Positions 26,160 to 36,622 are shown, counted from the stretch's first letter. The stretch is DNA of 64,000 nucleotides from Sialis fuliginosa (GCA_961205875.1 OY540812.1:24685098-24749097); one strand, 5' to 3'. Program-made: numbers and translations. Notes: a model not told the origin generated them from the sequence alone.

Positions 26160-26608
26160 CTGAAACAGAAATTTAAAAGAGATTCTTAGAAGTTAACGTA
26201 TAATGCCCTTCGCTACGTAGGATATTTTGAAAAAAAAACTTTTTCACGAAGAGATTACAGCTTACGTCAATATGAAATAGTACTTAATACGTATTATCAA
26301 GCAAGGAATGTTGAAGTGAGAATGTTAGTGAGAATGGTTATGGAACCCTATAAAAGTGTTCGCATGACGATTTATAAAAAAAAGTTATATCTACATGCTA
26401 CAGTGTTCATTGCAATTTTCTTTGAAAGTACTAATTGAAAGCTACATTCTGGATTTTTTCAACTTTTTTGCTTTAATATAGTTTAGAGGAGGAGAACACT
26501 CAAAGCAAATACAATTAAAATCAAAAGGTCCTAACAAAATGTTGTTTATTAAAGGTAAAGATTAGGTGAAAGAAACTAGTAAATGTAATATTTATATATT
26601 TATTAAAC

Positions 26609-26634
26609 GTTTCGGCTTATTAGGCCTTCTTCAG
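26609..26634 (-). ncRNA. Hammerhead ribozyme-like core, third locus
   Basis: Minus strand: CTGAAGA (26634-26628), then a stem formed by GGC and GCC around CTAATAA, then GAAAC (26613-26609) and GTTT. It fits CUGANGA/stem II/GAAA with a 3-4 bp stem II. Phrases of this type are common in arthropod Penelope-like retroelements. Flanks are AT-rich with no ORF. Confidence 0.45.
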
Positions 26635-27278
26635 TAATATTTTGTCTAAAATCAAACTTTAACAACATTCAGTACAACTAATATTATGAACATTATTATA
26701 AACATCTATCAACTAATACTAAATAGTATTTACCTTAAAAACTTTGCATTGCAATTTTGATGACAAAGATGAATTCATTATAAAATTAAATTAAAAACTA
26801 AAATAATATAAATTTGCAACAACAACATATTATCACAGTTAAATTAACATTTATGTAGTATTACAATTCGTAAATGTTATAGCAAATTGCTTAATACTTA
26901 CTTTGAAACTTTTCGTAGGGAATAAAATAAGTTTCATCAAAAATATTTTTATAAAAGACAATTTCAATTATTATTGCTGGATTACATAAAGAAAAAATAA
27001 CGGAGCATCAGTTCGATAAACTAATCGTGATAAACACGTTGCATAAAAGAAAACAAGTGCAATATGGCAACATCGTAAACAAGCAGATGTATTGGTGAAG
27101 TGAGTGAAATATATACACGAAAACATGATTTTTGTTTTGTTTTTAAGAGAGTATTTTGCTTGTTTATCACGCTCATCTCTCTTTGATATAAATAAGACTA
27201 GTAGTAAACAAAATCCCTTAAAAACAACTGATGAACACCCGCCATATTTAACAAATGTTTACCTACGGACTGAAGCAA

Positions 27279-28482
27279 GCATGCTACTTTTTGTACCAAT
27301 ACGTGCGATTCAGCGATTGCATCGCGATTTTTTTTAATTTAGCTACTCGAAATCTCGCATGTATGTACTTCATGGGTTGAAAAGTCTTTGGCCTAACATA
27401 CAGTACAGATGGCGACATAAACAAAAAATCCTTATGCTTCCCATAGAGCACCAACCTTTACTAGAATAATGTCAAAATTTCATATACTCTTGTTCAAGTT
27501 ACAGCCTTCGAAGTAACGCTACTTTTGTTATTTTTTTAATCATTGAAAGAAGTGAATTTAGTGTTTTGATAAGTGTTATGGCAAATCTTCCCTAACTAAT
27601 TTAACCATAAAATATTGGTTTGCTAAGTTTCGTCGTGACCGTACGAGCACAAATGATGCACCACGTTCAGGAAGGCCAAATGAGGCAGTAACTCTAAAAA
27701 ACATTCGAAAAATTCTTGAAATTGTGTTGAATGACCTTAAAGTGAAAGTGAGTGAGCTAGCTAACACCATAGGCATCTCAAAGAAATGTGTTGGTAATAC
27801 ATATGAAAAACCTTTGCGCGCGATGGGAACTAAAAATGCTGTTTTATCAAGACAATGTACCATCTCACAAGGCTCACGTTACGACCAATAAACTGAAGGA
27901 ATTGCGCTTTGAATTGGTTCCGAAATTGAAAATGTGGCTCTCTGTGGCAAAATATTTTACTCTAATGAAGAGGTCGAGTTGGAAACAAAAGCCTATTTTG
28001 AGGGACTTGACGCGAACCACTATAAGACCGGTATCGAAATGCTAGAGGACCATTGGAACAAGTGCATTACAATAGAAGGAGATTATGTCAAAAATTAAAA
28101 GAGTTTTTTCATTGTTAGGTCAAAGACTTTTCAGCCCATGTCTATCTCTATCGTAATTTTGCGCGCTCCAGCGATTGAAGTTTATTTTTAAATCGCACGT
28201 CTTACATACGAACAAGTTGCGTAAATGCGCAAATTACCTCATCGACATCTATGACTAAATTGTGAGTAGTGTTGGAAAGGCCAAAACGCCTAACGATCGT
28301 GTTGAGTCGCGCGTGCGAACCCACGAGTAAGTGCGCAAGATGTTTTCAACAATCGCGTGTTCGTAATACAACATTCGTGCATTTCGGCAAGTAGTCTGCG
28401 GGTCTACACTGTTCGTAATTATTTCCGACGATTTCCAAGCGACCTAATCGCGATGCAAAAAGTAGCATGTCTTCTTTGGTGC
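27279..28482. repeat. CpG-rich inverted repeat surrounding the mariner relic
   Basis: CATGCTACTTTTTG with GCATCGCGATT at left (about 27283-27335) is inverted at 28448-28478 (AATCGCGATGCAAAAAGTAG). The right part (28150-28480) has many CpG dinucleotides, unlike the AT-rich surroundings. Probably an older transposon into which mariner jumped; class unknown. Confidence 0.5.
27372..28140 (+). mobile_element. Mariner element, internally deleted and inactive
   Basis: Terminal inverted repeats CATGGGTTGAAAAGTCTTTG (27371) and its imperfect complement ending at 28140 bound about 770 bp; intact mariners are about 1.3 kb. Inside, plus-strand fragments match mariner transposase. There is an N-terminal part with FRRDRTSTNDAPRSGRP and a second helix-turn-helix, then a deletion, then the C-terminal part with YQDNVPSHKAHV (one catalytic Asp region), YFEGLD, and a tail with LEDHWNKCITIEGDYV to a stop near 28098. 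Stops and frame changes (for example at 27590-27610) make it a non-functional relic. It sits inside a CpG-rich inverted repeat (27279-28482). Confidence 0.85.
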
Positions 28483-28795
28483 TTAAGTTAAGTAAGTAAT
28501 CAGGTGTTTTGTTCAGCAAAAATTAGAGAATTACCTTTAATCCTCCGTTAATTTTTTTAATTAGCGTTTGTTAAATCCAGCATATAAGTATTTAGAAATA
28601 ATTATAAAAAATATTTAAACTTTTAACACCGGTTCTGAAATTAATATAATTTATGTTATTTTTTATTATTTTATAAATTGTTATTAAAGACATAACACTA
28701 TTTTCTAATAACTATTATTGTAATTATATATATAATATGTGTCTGTACGACACATTTATTATTTCAAAATTCAACAAATTGACTTTATATATATA

Positions 28796-29510
28796 TAGGG
28801 TGAATGGGGTAATCCTTGACCGTTTTTGTGAGGTATTTTAAATGCTATCTTTGTCGTAAATAAATACGTCAGTGAATTCCTTGGAATCTGTAGGCTAAAA
28901 TGCTTTTAATAACAGGATATCTTTTAAAGCTCATGTATGTATATATACAATAAACTTTTTACAAATTCCTACATTTTATTAATTAATATAATATATCATC
29001 AATAAAAACTATAAAATAAAATACAAAACACAATTTAACTCATTATTTATTACTATTCACTATCCCTGTGCTATTTGGCGCTAGCTAAATTGTTCAATAA
29101 CATAATTTTAAATTTGTTTTAGTAATAATTGATTTTCATCGATAATACTACATACATTCCAACCAAGGTATACATATAAAGACAAGTTAACATCAGTAGC
29201 TTCTTAACCAATCAGCGTTTGCGTGGCAATTGACGGGGGTGTATTTAAATGTTATAAATGTATAATAGAATATCAATTGCAAAAACATTCCTTTATTTAT
29301 TCTTGTTTTCGTATTTTTTGATATTTTAACAGCACGTATAATCAAAGAAGTACAAATTTGACATTGCAAAATCATAAAAAGCTGTCACAGACAGTTTTGA
29401 CAGCGCAAACACTGATTGACCAGAGCTACTGGGGTTACCTTGTCTTTATATACCTTGCATTCCAAACTACACCTCATCTTTCAGAGTCAAGATCTATCTC
29501 GTTCACCCTA
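28796..29510. mobile_element. DNA transposon remnant with TAGGGTGAA ends, host of a nested MITE
   Basis: Left TAGGGTGAATGGGGTAATC and right (complement) TAGGGTGAACGAGATAGATC agree over about 26 bp including TTGAC. The 294-bp MULE-like copy at 29164-29457 is nested inside. No transposase. Superfamily not assigned; TA at the edge suggests a Tc1/mariner-type target. Confidence 0.6.
29164..29457. mobile_element. Second copy of the CAAGGTATA MULE-like MITE, internally deleted
   Basis: It has the same termini as 40853-41375 (CAAGGTATACATATAAAG at left, TATATACCTTG at right) and the same internal arm including CCAATCAGCGTT and CATTCCTTTATTTATTC. Flanks are CATTCCAAC (29155-29163) and CATTCCAAA (29458-29466), an 8-of-9 target duplication. 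Most of the right arm is deleted. It is nested in the TAGGGTGAA element (28796-29510). Confidence 0.75.
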
Positions 29511-30252
29511 ATACTGTTTATAACTTTTAAATATAATAATATTAGCCGTATTTTCTAAACATATATGAATGTTTATTATTCTAACACAAACCATTGTTAT
29601 AATTAAAACAAGTTATCTCATCTTCGAAGGACTAGGTACATTTTTAGAAATCGGCCTTATTTCGAGATCTGAAACAAATGTCATTTATTTTTTTTTCGTC
29701 CCACTTTTTTAAAATTTTTTGTAGCATTTAACAAGATCGGCAAAAGGACCAATTGTATTTTTTTCAAATTGCACTCTACCACTTTACCAGTTGAATAAAA
29801 ATATTATATTAAATTATATTTTAGGACAGCTCTATTCAGCGTGAAATCAGTTATCCACCGATGTGTAAAAAGTAATAAATGGCAATTTGAAGAAATATAG
29901 TTGTTCCTGCTACTAGCTCTGTTAAATGTAACAAAAAAATAAAAATATCTATCATCAAAAGCATTGGAAAAAATTACATTTATTACAGCTCTCTGAATTT
30001 AGTATTTTTGAAAAATTTGCCTGGCACTTCGAAGCTGGAATATCCTGGTTTGGGACGAATTGCTTTAAAAAAATACATATCAATATGTAAACATATAAAA
30101 TATAGTAACGTTAATATTTTATTAAAAAATATACTTTTAAAAATTATTGTATTAATTATTGAAATCTATATCACTGAATTGTATACATCAATTAATATCA
30201 CTACGATATCTATGAAATTTCATCTTACTATTGTGTTTCCTATACGTAAAAG

Positions 30253-30508
30253 CAGCGGCGGATTTAGGTATGGGCAACATGGGCTACTGCCCAGGGCGGC
30301 AGATTTTGGGAGAATACAACATTTATAGTTTAATACACAACACTATAAAAAAAAGAATATATATAAAATTACTCCGATAAAAACAGTTATCACTTTTCAG
30401 TTCATATGATAATTCTGAAACTTATATCAAAAATAGGTTATATATTCCCTTGGTAGAGGGGCGGCAATTTTTTTGCCCAGGGCGGCACTTAACGTAAATC
30501 CGCCGCTG
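30253..30508. mobile_element. hAT-type MITE (CAGCGGCGGATTTA ends)
   Basis: Terminal repeats CAGCGGCGGATTTA and TAAATCCGCCGCTG with inner GCCCAGGGCGGCA at both ends. Perfect 8-bp duplication CGTAAAAG at 30245-30252 and 30509-30516. 256 bp, no ORF. Confidence 0.87.
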
Positions 30509-30772
30509 CGTAAAAGAAATATCTTACCTAACCTAAACATAAAAATAATCTATATAGCAGAATTAAAAACAGATATAGCTGAATTAAAACAGATCAAGAA
30601 AATAATTTTACCTTTCAATTTTTTTAGGAATAAATATATTTATAAAGAAAAATGGGCAATATTTAAAGTTCTTTTGTAATTTACAAAAAAAATATGGTTT
30701 TTGCATTCTTTATATTTTATTATACTCAAACTTTAAAATACATTTTTTTTTAAACTATATGTACGATTTTTT

Positions 30773-30874
30773 CCATAATTTTGGTCGACAAAAATAATTT
30801 TTGTTGACCGAAATTATGGCTAACAAGCTGATGCGAGACTTTAATTATTAAAGTCTCCATCAGCTTATTAGCCA
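30773..30874. repeat. Two adjacent hairpins
   Basis: Hairpin 1: CCATAATTTTGGTCGACAAA against TTTGTTGACCGAAATTATGG (30773-30819). Hairpin 2: TGGCTAACAAGCTGATG against CATCAGCTTATTAGCCA with inner AGACTTTAAT/ATTAAAGTCT (30817-30874). They share three bases. No ORF. Confidence 0.7.
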
Positions 30875-31033
30875 TCCCTACTACATGAATTACCCTATTT
30901 TAATTTCAATCTATAAAAATAAGTTAAAATGAAGTACATCCAGTAAGTGTTTATAGATTTCTAATAAAATTTTACAAATAACATCGACTTAAACTAAAAA
31001 TATACATCTTAACCATAATAAACGATGTCACTC

Positions 31034-31069
31034 GACACGTGTTTCGAGTTCACAAGAAGTCCTCATCAG
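31034..31069 (-). ncRNA. Hammerhead ribozyme-like motif, left (opposed) copy
   Basis: On the minus strand: CTGATGAG (31069-31062), stem GACTTC/GAACTC with one C-C mismatch, then GAAAC (31045-31041), ACGTGTC and GAGTGAC. Same layout as the right copy but with one weakened stem II pair. Confidence 0.6.
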
Positions 31070-31105
31070 GAGCCTAACAGTTCTCAGTCTGGAACTGATA
31101 GGCTC

Positions 31106-31141
31106 CTGATGAGGACTTCTTGTGAAGTCGAAACACGTGTC
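31106..31141 (+). ncRNA. Hammerhead ribozyme-like motif, right copy
   Basis: CTGATGAG, then a perfect stem II GACTTC/GAAGTC closed by TTGT, then GAAAC and ACGTGTC. The core nucleotides of a hammerhead are all present. GAAACACGTGTC gives a self-complementary ACACGTGT that could form stem III between two copies, and ends in GTC, the usual cleavage triplet. The sequence match is strong; catalysis is inference. Confidence 0.65.
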
Positions 31142-31393
31142 AAGTGACTTTGTTTATTGTGATTAAAGTGTATAAAATTTTTAGTTTAAGTGACTAAGAA
31201 ACCACAGTTTCTCCGTTTTTTTGGAACGAAGAACCAAACCTTACAAGTTCAGGTTCGTTTCATGGTTTGAAACTTGTATGCAGTACTCGTCCCTGAAAAT
31301 GCTATTATTGAAAATATAAAACTAATGAAATAAAATTAACGATGAAAGATTAATAAACAATCATATTATCGTTCACATATTATTGTTGTGTAT

Positions 31394-31600
31394 TCAACAT
31401 CCTTGTTGCATTAACACATTGACTAATTTAAAAACGCGCCACCATGCAAGAACTGGCTCTGCAGTTGGGGGCGGGTTGTCATTTGCGATTGTTACTTCTG
31501 CTTGATTGGCAGGTCCACCACTAGACGATGACTCGCTTTTATGTTCTTCCTTGTTGGCAGGTTTGATTGCAGGAGACGTCATTTTACTTTCAGGAAAGAT
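31394..31600 (-). CDS. Unrecognised small ORF / terminal exon (62 codons)
   Basis: On the minus strand CTGTAG ends at 31601 and looks like a splice acceptor. The exon then reads GATATC and reaches ATG at 31582-31580 in good context (AAAATG). The 62-codon ORF starts MTSPAIKPANKEEHKSESSS and ends VLMQQGC before TGA. It is Ser/Gly/Pro/Asn-rich for 42 residues, then has a hydrophobic-aromatic end (LAWWRVFKLVNVLM). GC content and codon spread are clearly higher than in the flanking DNA, and no transposon ends flank it. I do not recognise the family. It may be a complete small protein with a spliced leader or the last exon of a gene with exons to the right. The C-terminal helix could be a membrane anchor, but that is speculation. 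Confidence 0.42.
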   Translation of the reverse strand: MFPESKMTSPAIKPANKEEHKSESSSSGGPANQAEVTIANDNPPPTAEPVLAWWRVFKLVNVLMQQGC

Positions 31601-32029
31601 ATCCTACAGGAACAAATATATAATTATATAGGCTGTTTAAATTAAAATAAGTTTATTAAACTGCTGTGTCCACCATAAGACTATTTTATACATAATCTTA
31701 AAATCGGTTCGTTATACCGAAAAAATGATTCGAACATACTTTTTTTTATTAATCGTTTCAAAAAGAATTAGAAAAATTCAAAAATTGACAAAAATAAACA
31801 TCCATGATTTCATGATGCTCTTCAAAAATAGTAGGTGTATATTGTATATCTCATGTATAACACAATAACTTTAATTTAAAAATGTCGTATAAATAAAAAT
31901 AATCATAGACATATGTACAGACGTCATTGAGATAATGGTTACGATTATTATTTCAATAATATCTGTCTCGATAAGTAAGTGCGAATTTTTTCATGTTAAA
32001 TATAGTTTATTAAGTACTATACAAACATA

Positions 32030-32648
32030 CCGGGTGTTTTTTTTAAAAACCTTCCAGCGGATTATTTCCAAAATAACGAATTTTCAGAAAAAAAGTTTCA
32101 AACAAAGGTTTTATGGTTTCGAGGGGGCTAAATATTGACATTATTGGGTGACAGAAAGGTCAATTTGATGAGTTTTCAGGTTCAACTTTTCTTTTCAAAT
32201 CGAAACAATTTTTTTACTTTTTACTTTTTTAAGAAAAATCACAAAATTAAAGAATTACTTAGAACTAAGCAAGGATTCTCGGAGAAATATTTTTCAAATT
32301 TATTGTAAATTTTTTTATGCAACTTTTTTATAAAGAAAAAATTCTGAAATTTTGAAGAAAAAAAATTGAATTACAAATTAAAAAAAAACATTGTAAGAAT
32401 CTTTGCTTAAATCTAAGCACCTCTTCAAACAAAAGTTGTTTATTTTATCTCTTAAATTAGGAATCTGCAATAAAAAATATAGGTTTAGATTTGAAAAGGA
32501 AAAGTTGAACCTGAAAACCCATCAAAATTACCTTTCTAAGGGCACCCCATAATGTCAATATTTAACCCCTCGAAACTATAAAATCTTTGTCTGAAATTTT
32601 TTTTCTGAAAATTAGTTATTTTAAAAATAATCCGCTGGAAACACCCGA
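32030..32648. mobile_element. Long-inverted-repeat MITE with CGGGTGTTT ends
   Basis: Left CGGGTGTTTTTTTTAAAAAC and right AACACCCG close a fold-back of about 620 bp with arms of roughly 180 bp (AGCGGATTATTTCCAAAATAA, GGTTTCGAGGGGGCTAAATA and complements). Related inverted sequence occurs in Polr1B intron 5 near 48775-48955. Confidence 0.65.
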
Positions 32649-32649
32649 T

Positions 32650-33800
32650 ATATACAATAATATACATATGTACCAGAATGTACTTTTATACAGAATAATG
32701 AATGTGTAAATTTAAAAAGTCTAATAAATATAGGTTTGCAATTCAAGCTATCTAAAAATATGAGAGATTTCTATCCATAATCTCTATATTGATTTCTGAT
32801 CAGATAAAATTTTCTTGGACTAAAACTTAAGAAAATTCATAAATATACATGTCGCCCTTGGGGCATTCCACGTAAACATAGTTATCTATAATTCCAATTA
32901 TGTCACTACTTGTTTTTGCATTTATTAATACTGTTTTTTCTGTATGAAATATTTTTTTCAAAAAATAATTAAAAAATATTGGAAAAGGAGCAATCTAGCC
33001 AAAAATAACTGCAATTCATCATCATCAATAAAAGATATTGCCCCACGATCGTATTTGTTTTCATTTATAATTTTTATACACATTAAGAAAATTCGCTTAT
33101 CGCGTAATTGTTCAGAAAATATATTTTTCTTTATAATAGTGGTGTAGCGAAATTTATTGAAAGAGAGGCTATTTACAAGTAAGGATAATATTACAGATGT
33201 AAATGTTTAACAAGCTGACTCCCCACTGGTTACACTACTGCAGGGGGCCAGACCCCATTCCCCCCTCGCTGTTCACGACATTGTTTAAAACGACTTTTTG
33301 ATTGTTTTTCTACGATCAATTGAGAATAAATACCCTATTACTCATAACTATTTAAAAAAATTCGACGATATTTGAAATAGTATTGTTTTTACCACATTAC
33401 GTAATGTTTACACACAAACATTTTATTAAAATTATTTGATTTAGTTACTTTTTTATAATAGTTTGTATAGTTTAATTCAAAATATAGGTATATACATTAT
33501 TATACATACATAGAAAAACAACAATATCAAATTAAATAATAATTTATGAACGCATTGCAAAATGAGGTTCATGTTTGTCTTGTGTATTAATATAAAACAT
33601 TATAATGATTAATTACTTACTGGGACACACTAGTTCACAAAATATGAAAATATTTGGAAGCGATATTGGATTTACAATAACCCACACATGTTATTTGTAG
33701 TTACAAGGTTTGTGGTTCAAATCTCACTGACGTTAAAACACAAGATGTATGTATGCGAGCAGAACGACTTGTAAATAATTCAACACACAATTTCAACAAA
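32650..33800. other. Non-coding AT-rich DNA
   Basis: Nothing assignable except a GC-rich patch at 33215-33280 that resembles a transposon end. GTGGTTCAAATCTCACTGA near 33711 looks like a tRNA B box but has no A box or cloverleaf. Confidence 0.45.
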
Positions 33801-34001
33801 GTTCACTAACGTTGTGCTGTGTCAAACATTGTTCTATCGCGCATCGCTCTATTTGAAAACAGATCCAACTAGACGGAGAGGTGACCTAGTTATGCTGCAA
33901 CAATCAAGCGTGCAAATATGTGCCATATTTGAAATGGGTTTTGGGTTCAAAATTACTTGGCGGGAATATGGATCGATAGAATGCATGCACAGCCAACTGA
34001 C

Positions 34002-34325
34002 ACACTATTCGAAGTGCGTACGATTGAATAGGGTTTCAAAGTTCACATCAATGACAGTACTTACATAATTGCAAGACTTTTCTACGTCATAATAATAAAA
34101 TTCAATTAAATAACAGGCAAAAAAGACTAATAACTTCAAAAAGGATCAAATAATTTGGCATACTATTCGAAATGCGTACGATTGAATAGGGTTTCAAAGT
34201 TCACATCAATGACACTTCTTACATAACTGCAAGACTTTTCTACGTCATAATAATAATTAAATTAAATAATAGACAAAAAAGACTAATAAACAACCTCAAA
34301 AAGGATAAAATTATTTGGCTCTAAA
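34002..34325. repeat. Tandem duplication, two units of about 158 bp
   Basis: ACTATTCGAAGTGCGTACGA at 34004 and ACTATTCGAAATGCGTACGA at 34162 start two collinear units. Both contain GGGTTTCAAAGTTCACATCA and GACTTTTCTACGTCATAATA. Immediately upstream, 33800-34000 is base-balanced and has an 84-codon ORF I do not recognise. Confidence 0.75.
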
Positions 34326-34380
34326 TTAGTTTTGACTATATTACCGCAAAAATAAATCTATAACCGTATTATATTTGATA

Positions 34381-35005
34381 TTTATCTATGCACCGCTGTA
34401 TACGTGTTCTCTATTGTCCGAAGAAGTGCTGCAGGTCTTCAAGTGTCATCATCTTCAGCAAGTCTGCCCTTTTTGCCTTGACCTCTTCTACAGACTGAAA
34501 ATGTGTTCCCTTTAATACACTTTTCACTTTTGGGAACAGGTAGAAGTCTTCGCCAAGGAACAAAAAAGTTCGAATGGGCAAGTCAAAAATGAAAGTCATG
34601 CTCATCGTTTTTTTCGATATTAAAGATATCATCATGATTGAATGGGCACATCAGGGCCAAATGGTAAATCAGAATTATTACATTGAGGTCCTGATCAAGC
34701 TGAGAGAAAGGGCGAGATTTATAGAACAACAACTCATAGATGTTGCACCAGAACAACGCGGCGCACAATTCACTCTCTATGAAACAGTTCTTAGCGAAAA
34801 AGAAAATTACTGTACTCAAACATCCGCTGTATTCACCAAATTTTGCTCCATGCGACTTTTATCTGTTCCCAAAAGTAAAGAAGTGCAGAAGAGGTCAAGG
34901 CAAAAACGACAAACTTGCTGAAGAGGTTGACACTTGAAGACCTGCAGCACTGCTTCGGATAATGGAGAACACGTATACAGTGATGTATAGATAGGCAAGG
35001 TTTTT
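34381..35005. mobile_element. Mariner transposase fragments arranged as an inverted repeat
   Basis: The right half (34574-34990, plus) reads a decayed mariner transposase with the region before the second catalytic Asp, then HQNNAAHNSL where families have HxDNAPAH, then YSPNFAPCDFYLFPK (third catalytic Asp region). The Asp-to-Asn change and frame switches show it is dead. The left half (34381-34560) is an inverted, diverged copy of the same C-terminal part, reading EDFYLFPKVKSVLKG, HFQSVEEVKAKRADL and LEDLQHFF on the minus strand. The outer sequences (CTGTATACGTGTTCTC and complement) face each other across about 300 bp. The result is a tail-facing compound fragment, not one element. Confidence 0.8.
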
Positions 35006-35725
35006 GAAGAGAATTAACAGCTATTTGTAAGAAGTTTTTAATAAAACATATTTTTCAGACCAGTTTCATTATTTAATTGTCACATCTCGTATACGTATTA
35101 TGTATATACGCATATCCCCGAAGGTAGAGGCCCCCCACGGCAGCGTAAAACTTTTATTTTTATTTTGTTCTTGAAAATGTTACACTTATTACGAATTTTG
35201 ATTTCAATGACCTTTTTTTTCGTTGCCAACTTGAATTTTACAATTATTATTCAGAAGTGTAAAATTTACAATTTGAGATTGTCGACAAAAAGTGATAATT
35301 GTGATAATTTTACAAACCCAAAGAAAAATGGCGGGAAACCTAACTGATACAGCACTGATACTCAAACCTTATACGAAACATTTATCCAACCTCGACTTAC
35401 AAAATTTCTTCAGGCCTCATCAAAGTTGTTTTTACTTTAAAGTGGTACGAGCTAAGAGCCACACAACTCATCACTGAAATACAAAAACTAGGATCAATGC
35501 TACTGTCCTTTTAAACGGTCAATTCAGTAATCCGTTCAGTCTCAGTTTCAGTCGAACTGTCCATTTTTCCTATGAGTAAAAACTAAAAACCGACAGGAGA
35601 ACCGAAACGGAAACGAATAACTGACAGGATAGCTAGATCAATTTATTTCATTTCAGTTTCTTAGAACTCCTATGTGTAAACAATCGCGTAATGACTGTCC
35701 GTTCGCTCACGCCAGTCTGGTTCAG

Positions 35726-35745
35726 TGTACAGTGTACACTGTACA
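35726..35745. repeat. Perfect 20-bp palindrome
   Basis: TGTACAGTGTACACTGTACA reads the same on both strands. A related GTACGTACACTGTACATAAG is at 47518. No context that explains it. Confidence 0.7.
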
Positions 35746-35937
35746 TAAGTATAAGGATCACGGTTTTGCTGCTGAATTAATTTAAATTTATAAAATATAG
35801 GTATCCGTACTCATTTAAATGCGACAATGAATTCCTTTGAAGGTACAAAAATTTACTCCATTGGCTTTTTTTTCTTTCACGGTTTCTTCAGCGCCAAAGC
35901 TAAGGATACCGCAATGAGACAGTCTTCATCCATGAAC

Positions 35938-36176
35938 CAGGGTCGTAACTAGAGGCTCTGGGACCCCGGAGCAGCAAGTAACCGAGAGGCCCTTAGTATA
36001 TGCAAAATATAAAAATTGAAGATCTTTTTTTCATTACTACCTCAATTCACGATTTTACGTTTGTTACTAATTTTAATCGCCTTTTTTTTCCTCAATCTTG
36101 CTGATCCCAATTTTTACGTTGTTGCGGGGGGCCCAGGGTAGAGCCTCGCCTGCCACGATGGTAGTACGGCCCTGAC
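35938..36176. mobile_element. Probable hAT-type MITE with CAGGGTCGTAACTAG / GTACGGCCCTG ends
   Basis: Left CAGGGTCGTAACTAGAGG and right TAGTACGGCCCTG are imperfect inverted repeats, with GC-rich subterminal GGGACCCCGG and GGGGCCCAGG. Flanks CCATGAAC and CCATTAAC are similar but offset by one base. Decayed copy; related sequence is at 43878. Confidence 0.5.
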
Positions 36177-36622
36177 CATTAACTATTACGCTATCACATG
36201 TAAAAAAATTAATTAAAACTAGGGTAAACTTCTTATGATTGAAATCTACATTTTGACACTTCACATGCCTTGATAGGTATTTTTTTGTATAGCTTTGAAG
36301 CTCCTACAGGCGCCATAAAAATAGGGTCAAATTAAAATGAATAAGATCTATATTTTGATATCCCACATGCCTTGGCTTAAATTTTTTTTGCCTCTAATCT
36401 GGGGGTCATAACTTTACATGTTCAGTTAAATTTCAAGTTTGTAGCTTATACAATATAGTTTACGAAATATGTTGCTGACACCAGAAAGGATGGATGACAG
36501 ACGACAAAGTGATATTAATAGGGTTTCTTTGGAATGTAAAGTTGTAACGAGAAGTAATAAAATTAGTGTCAATAATAATAATAAAACATACAGTGATATT
36601 AGTTGATATGTACTTTTGCTTC

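Larger units (their letters stand above)
30985..31195. repeat. Palindromic element with two opposed hammerhead-like motifs
   Basis: Two arms of about 95 bp face each other. The left begins CTTAAACTAAAAATATACA and the right ends complementary (TTTTTAGTTTAAG). A short centre (about 31075-31103) includes a second inner stem GCCTA...TAGGC. Each arm contains one hammerhead-like core in opposite orientation. The structure resembles the inverted terminal portions of Penelope-like elements, but no reverse transcriptase is present. Confidence 0.7.

Noticed and set aside
33700-33730. tRNA-like B box (GTGGTTCAAATCTCACTGA)
   Set aside because: No A box, acceptor stem or anticodon arm could be placed upstream; only one box matches, so neither a tRNA nor a clear tRNA-derived SINE.
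33814-34068. 84-codon plus-strand ORF
   Set aside because: No recognised family, overlaps the start of a tandem duplication and has no splice or promoter context; kept only as a note in the repeat entry.
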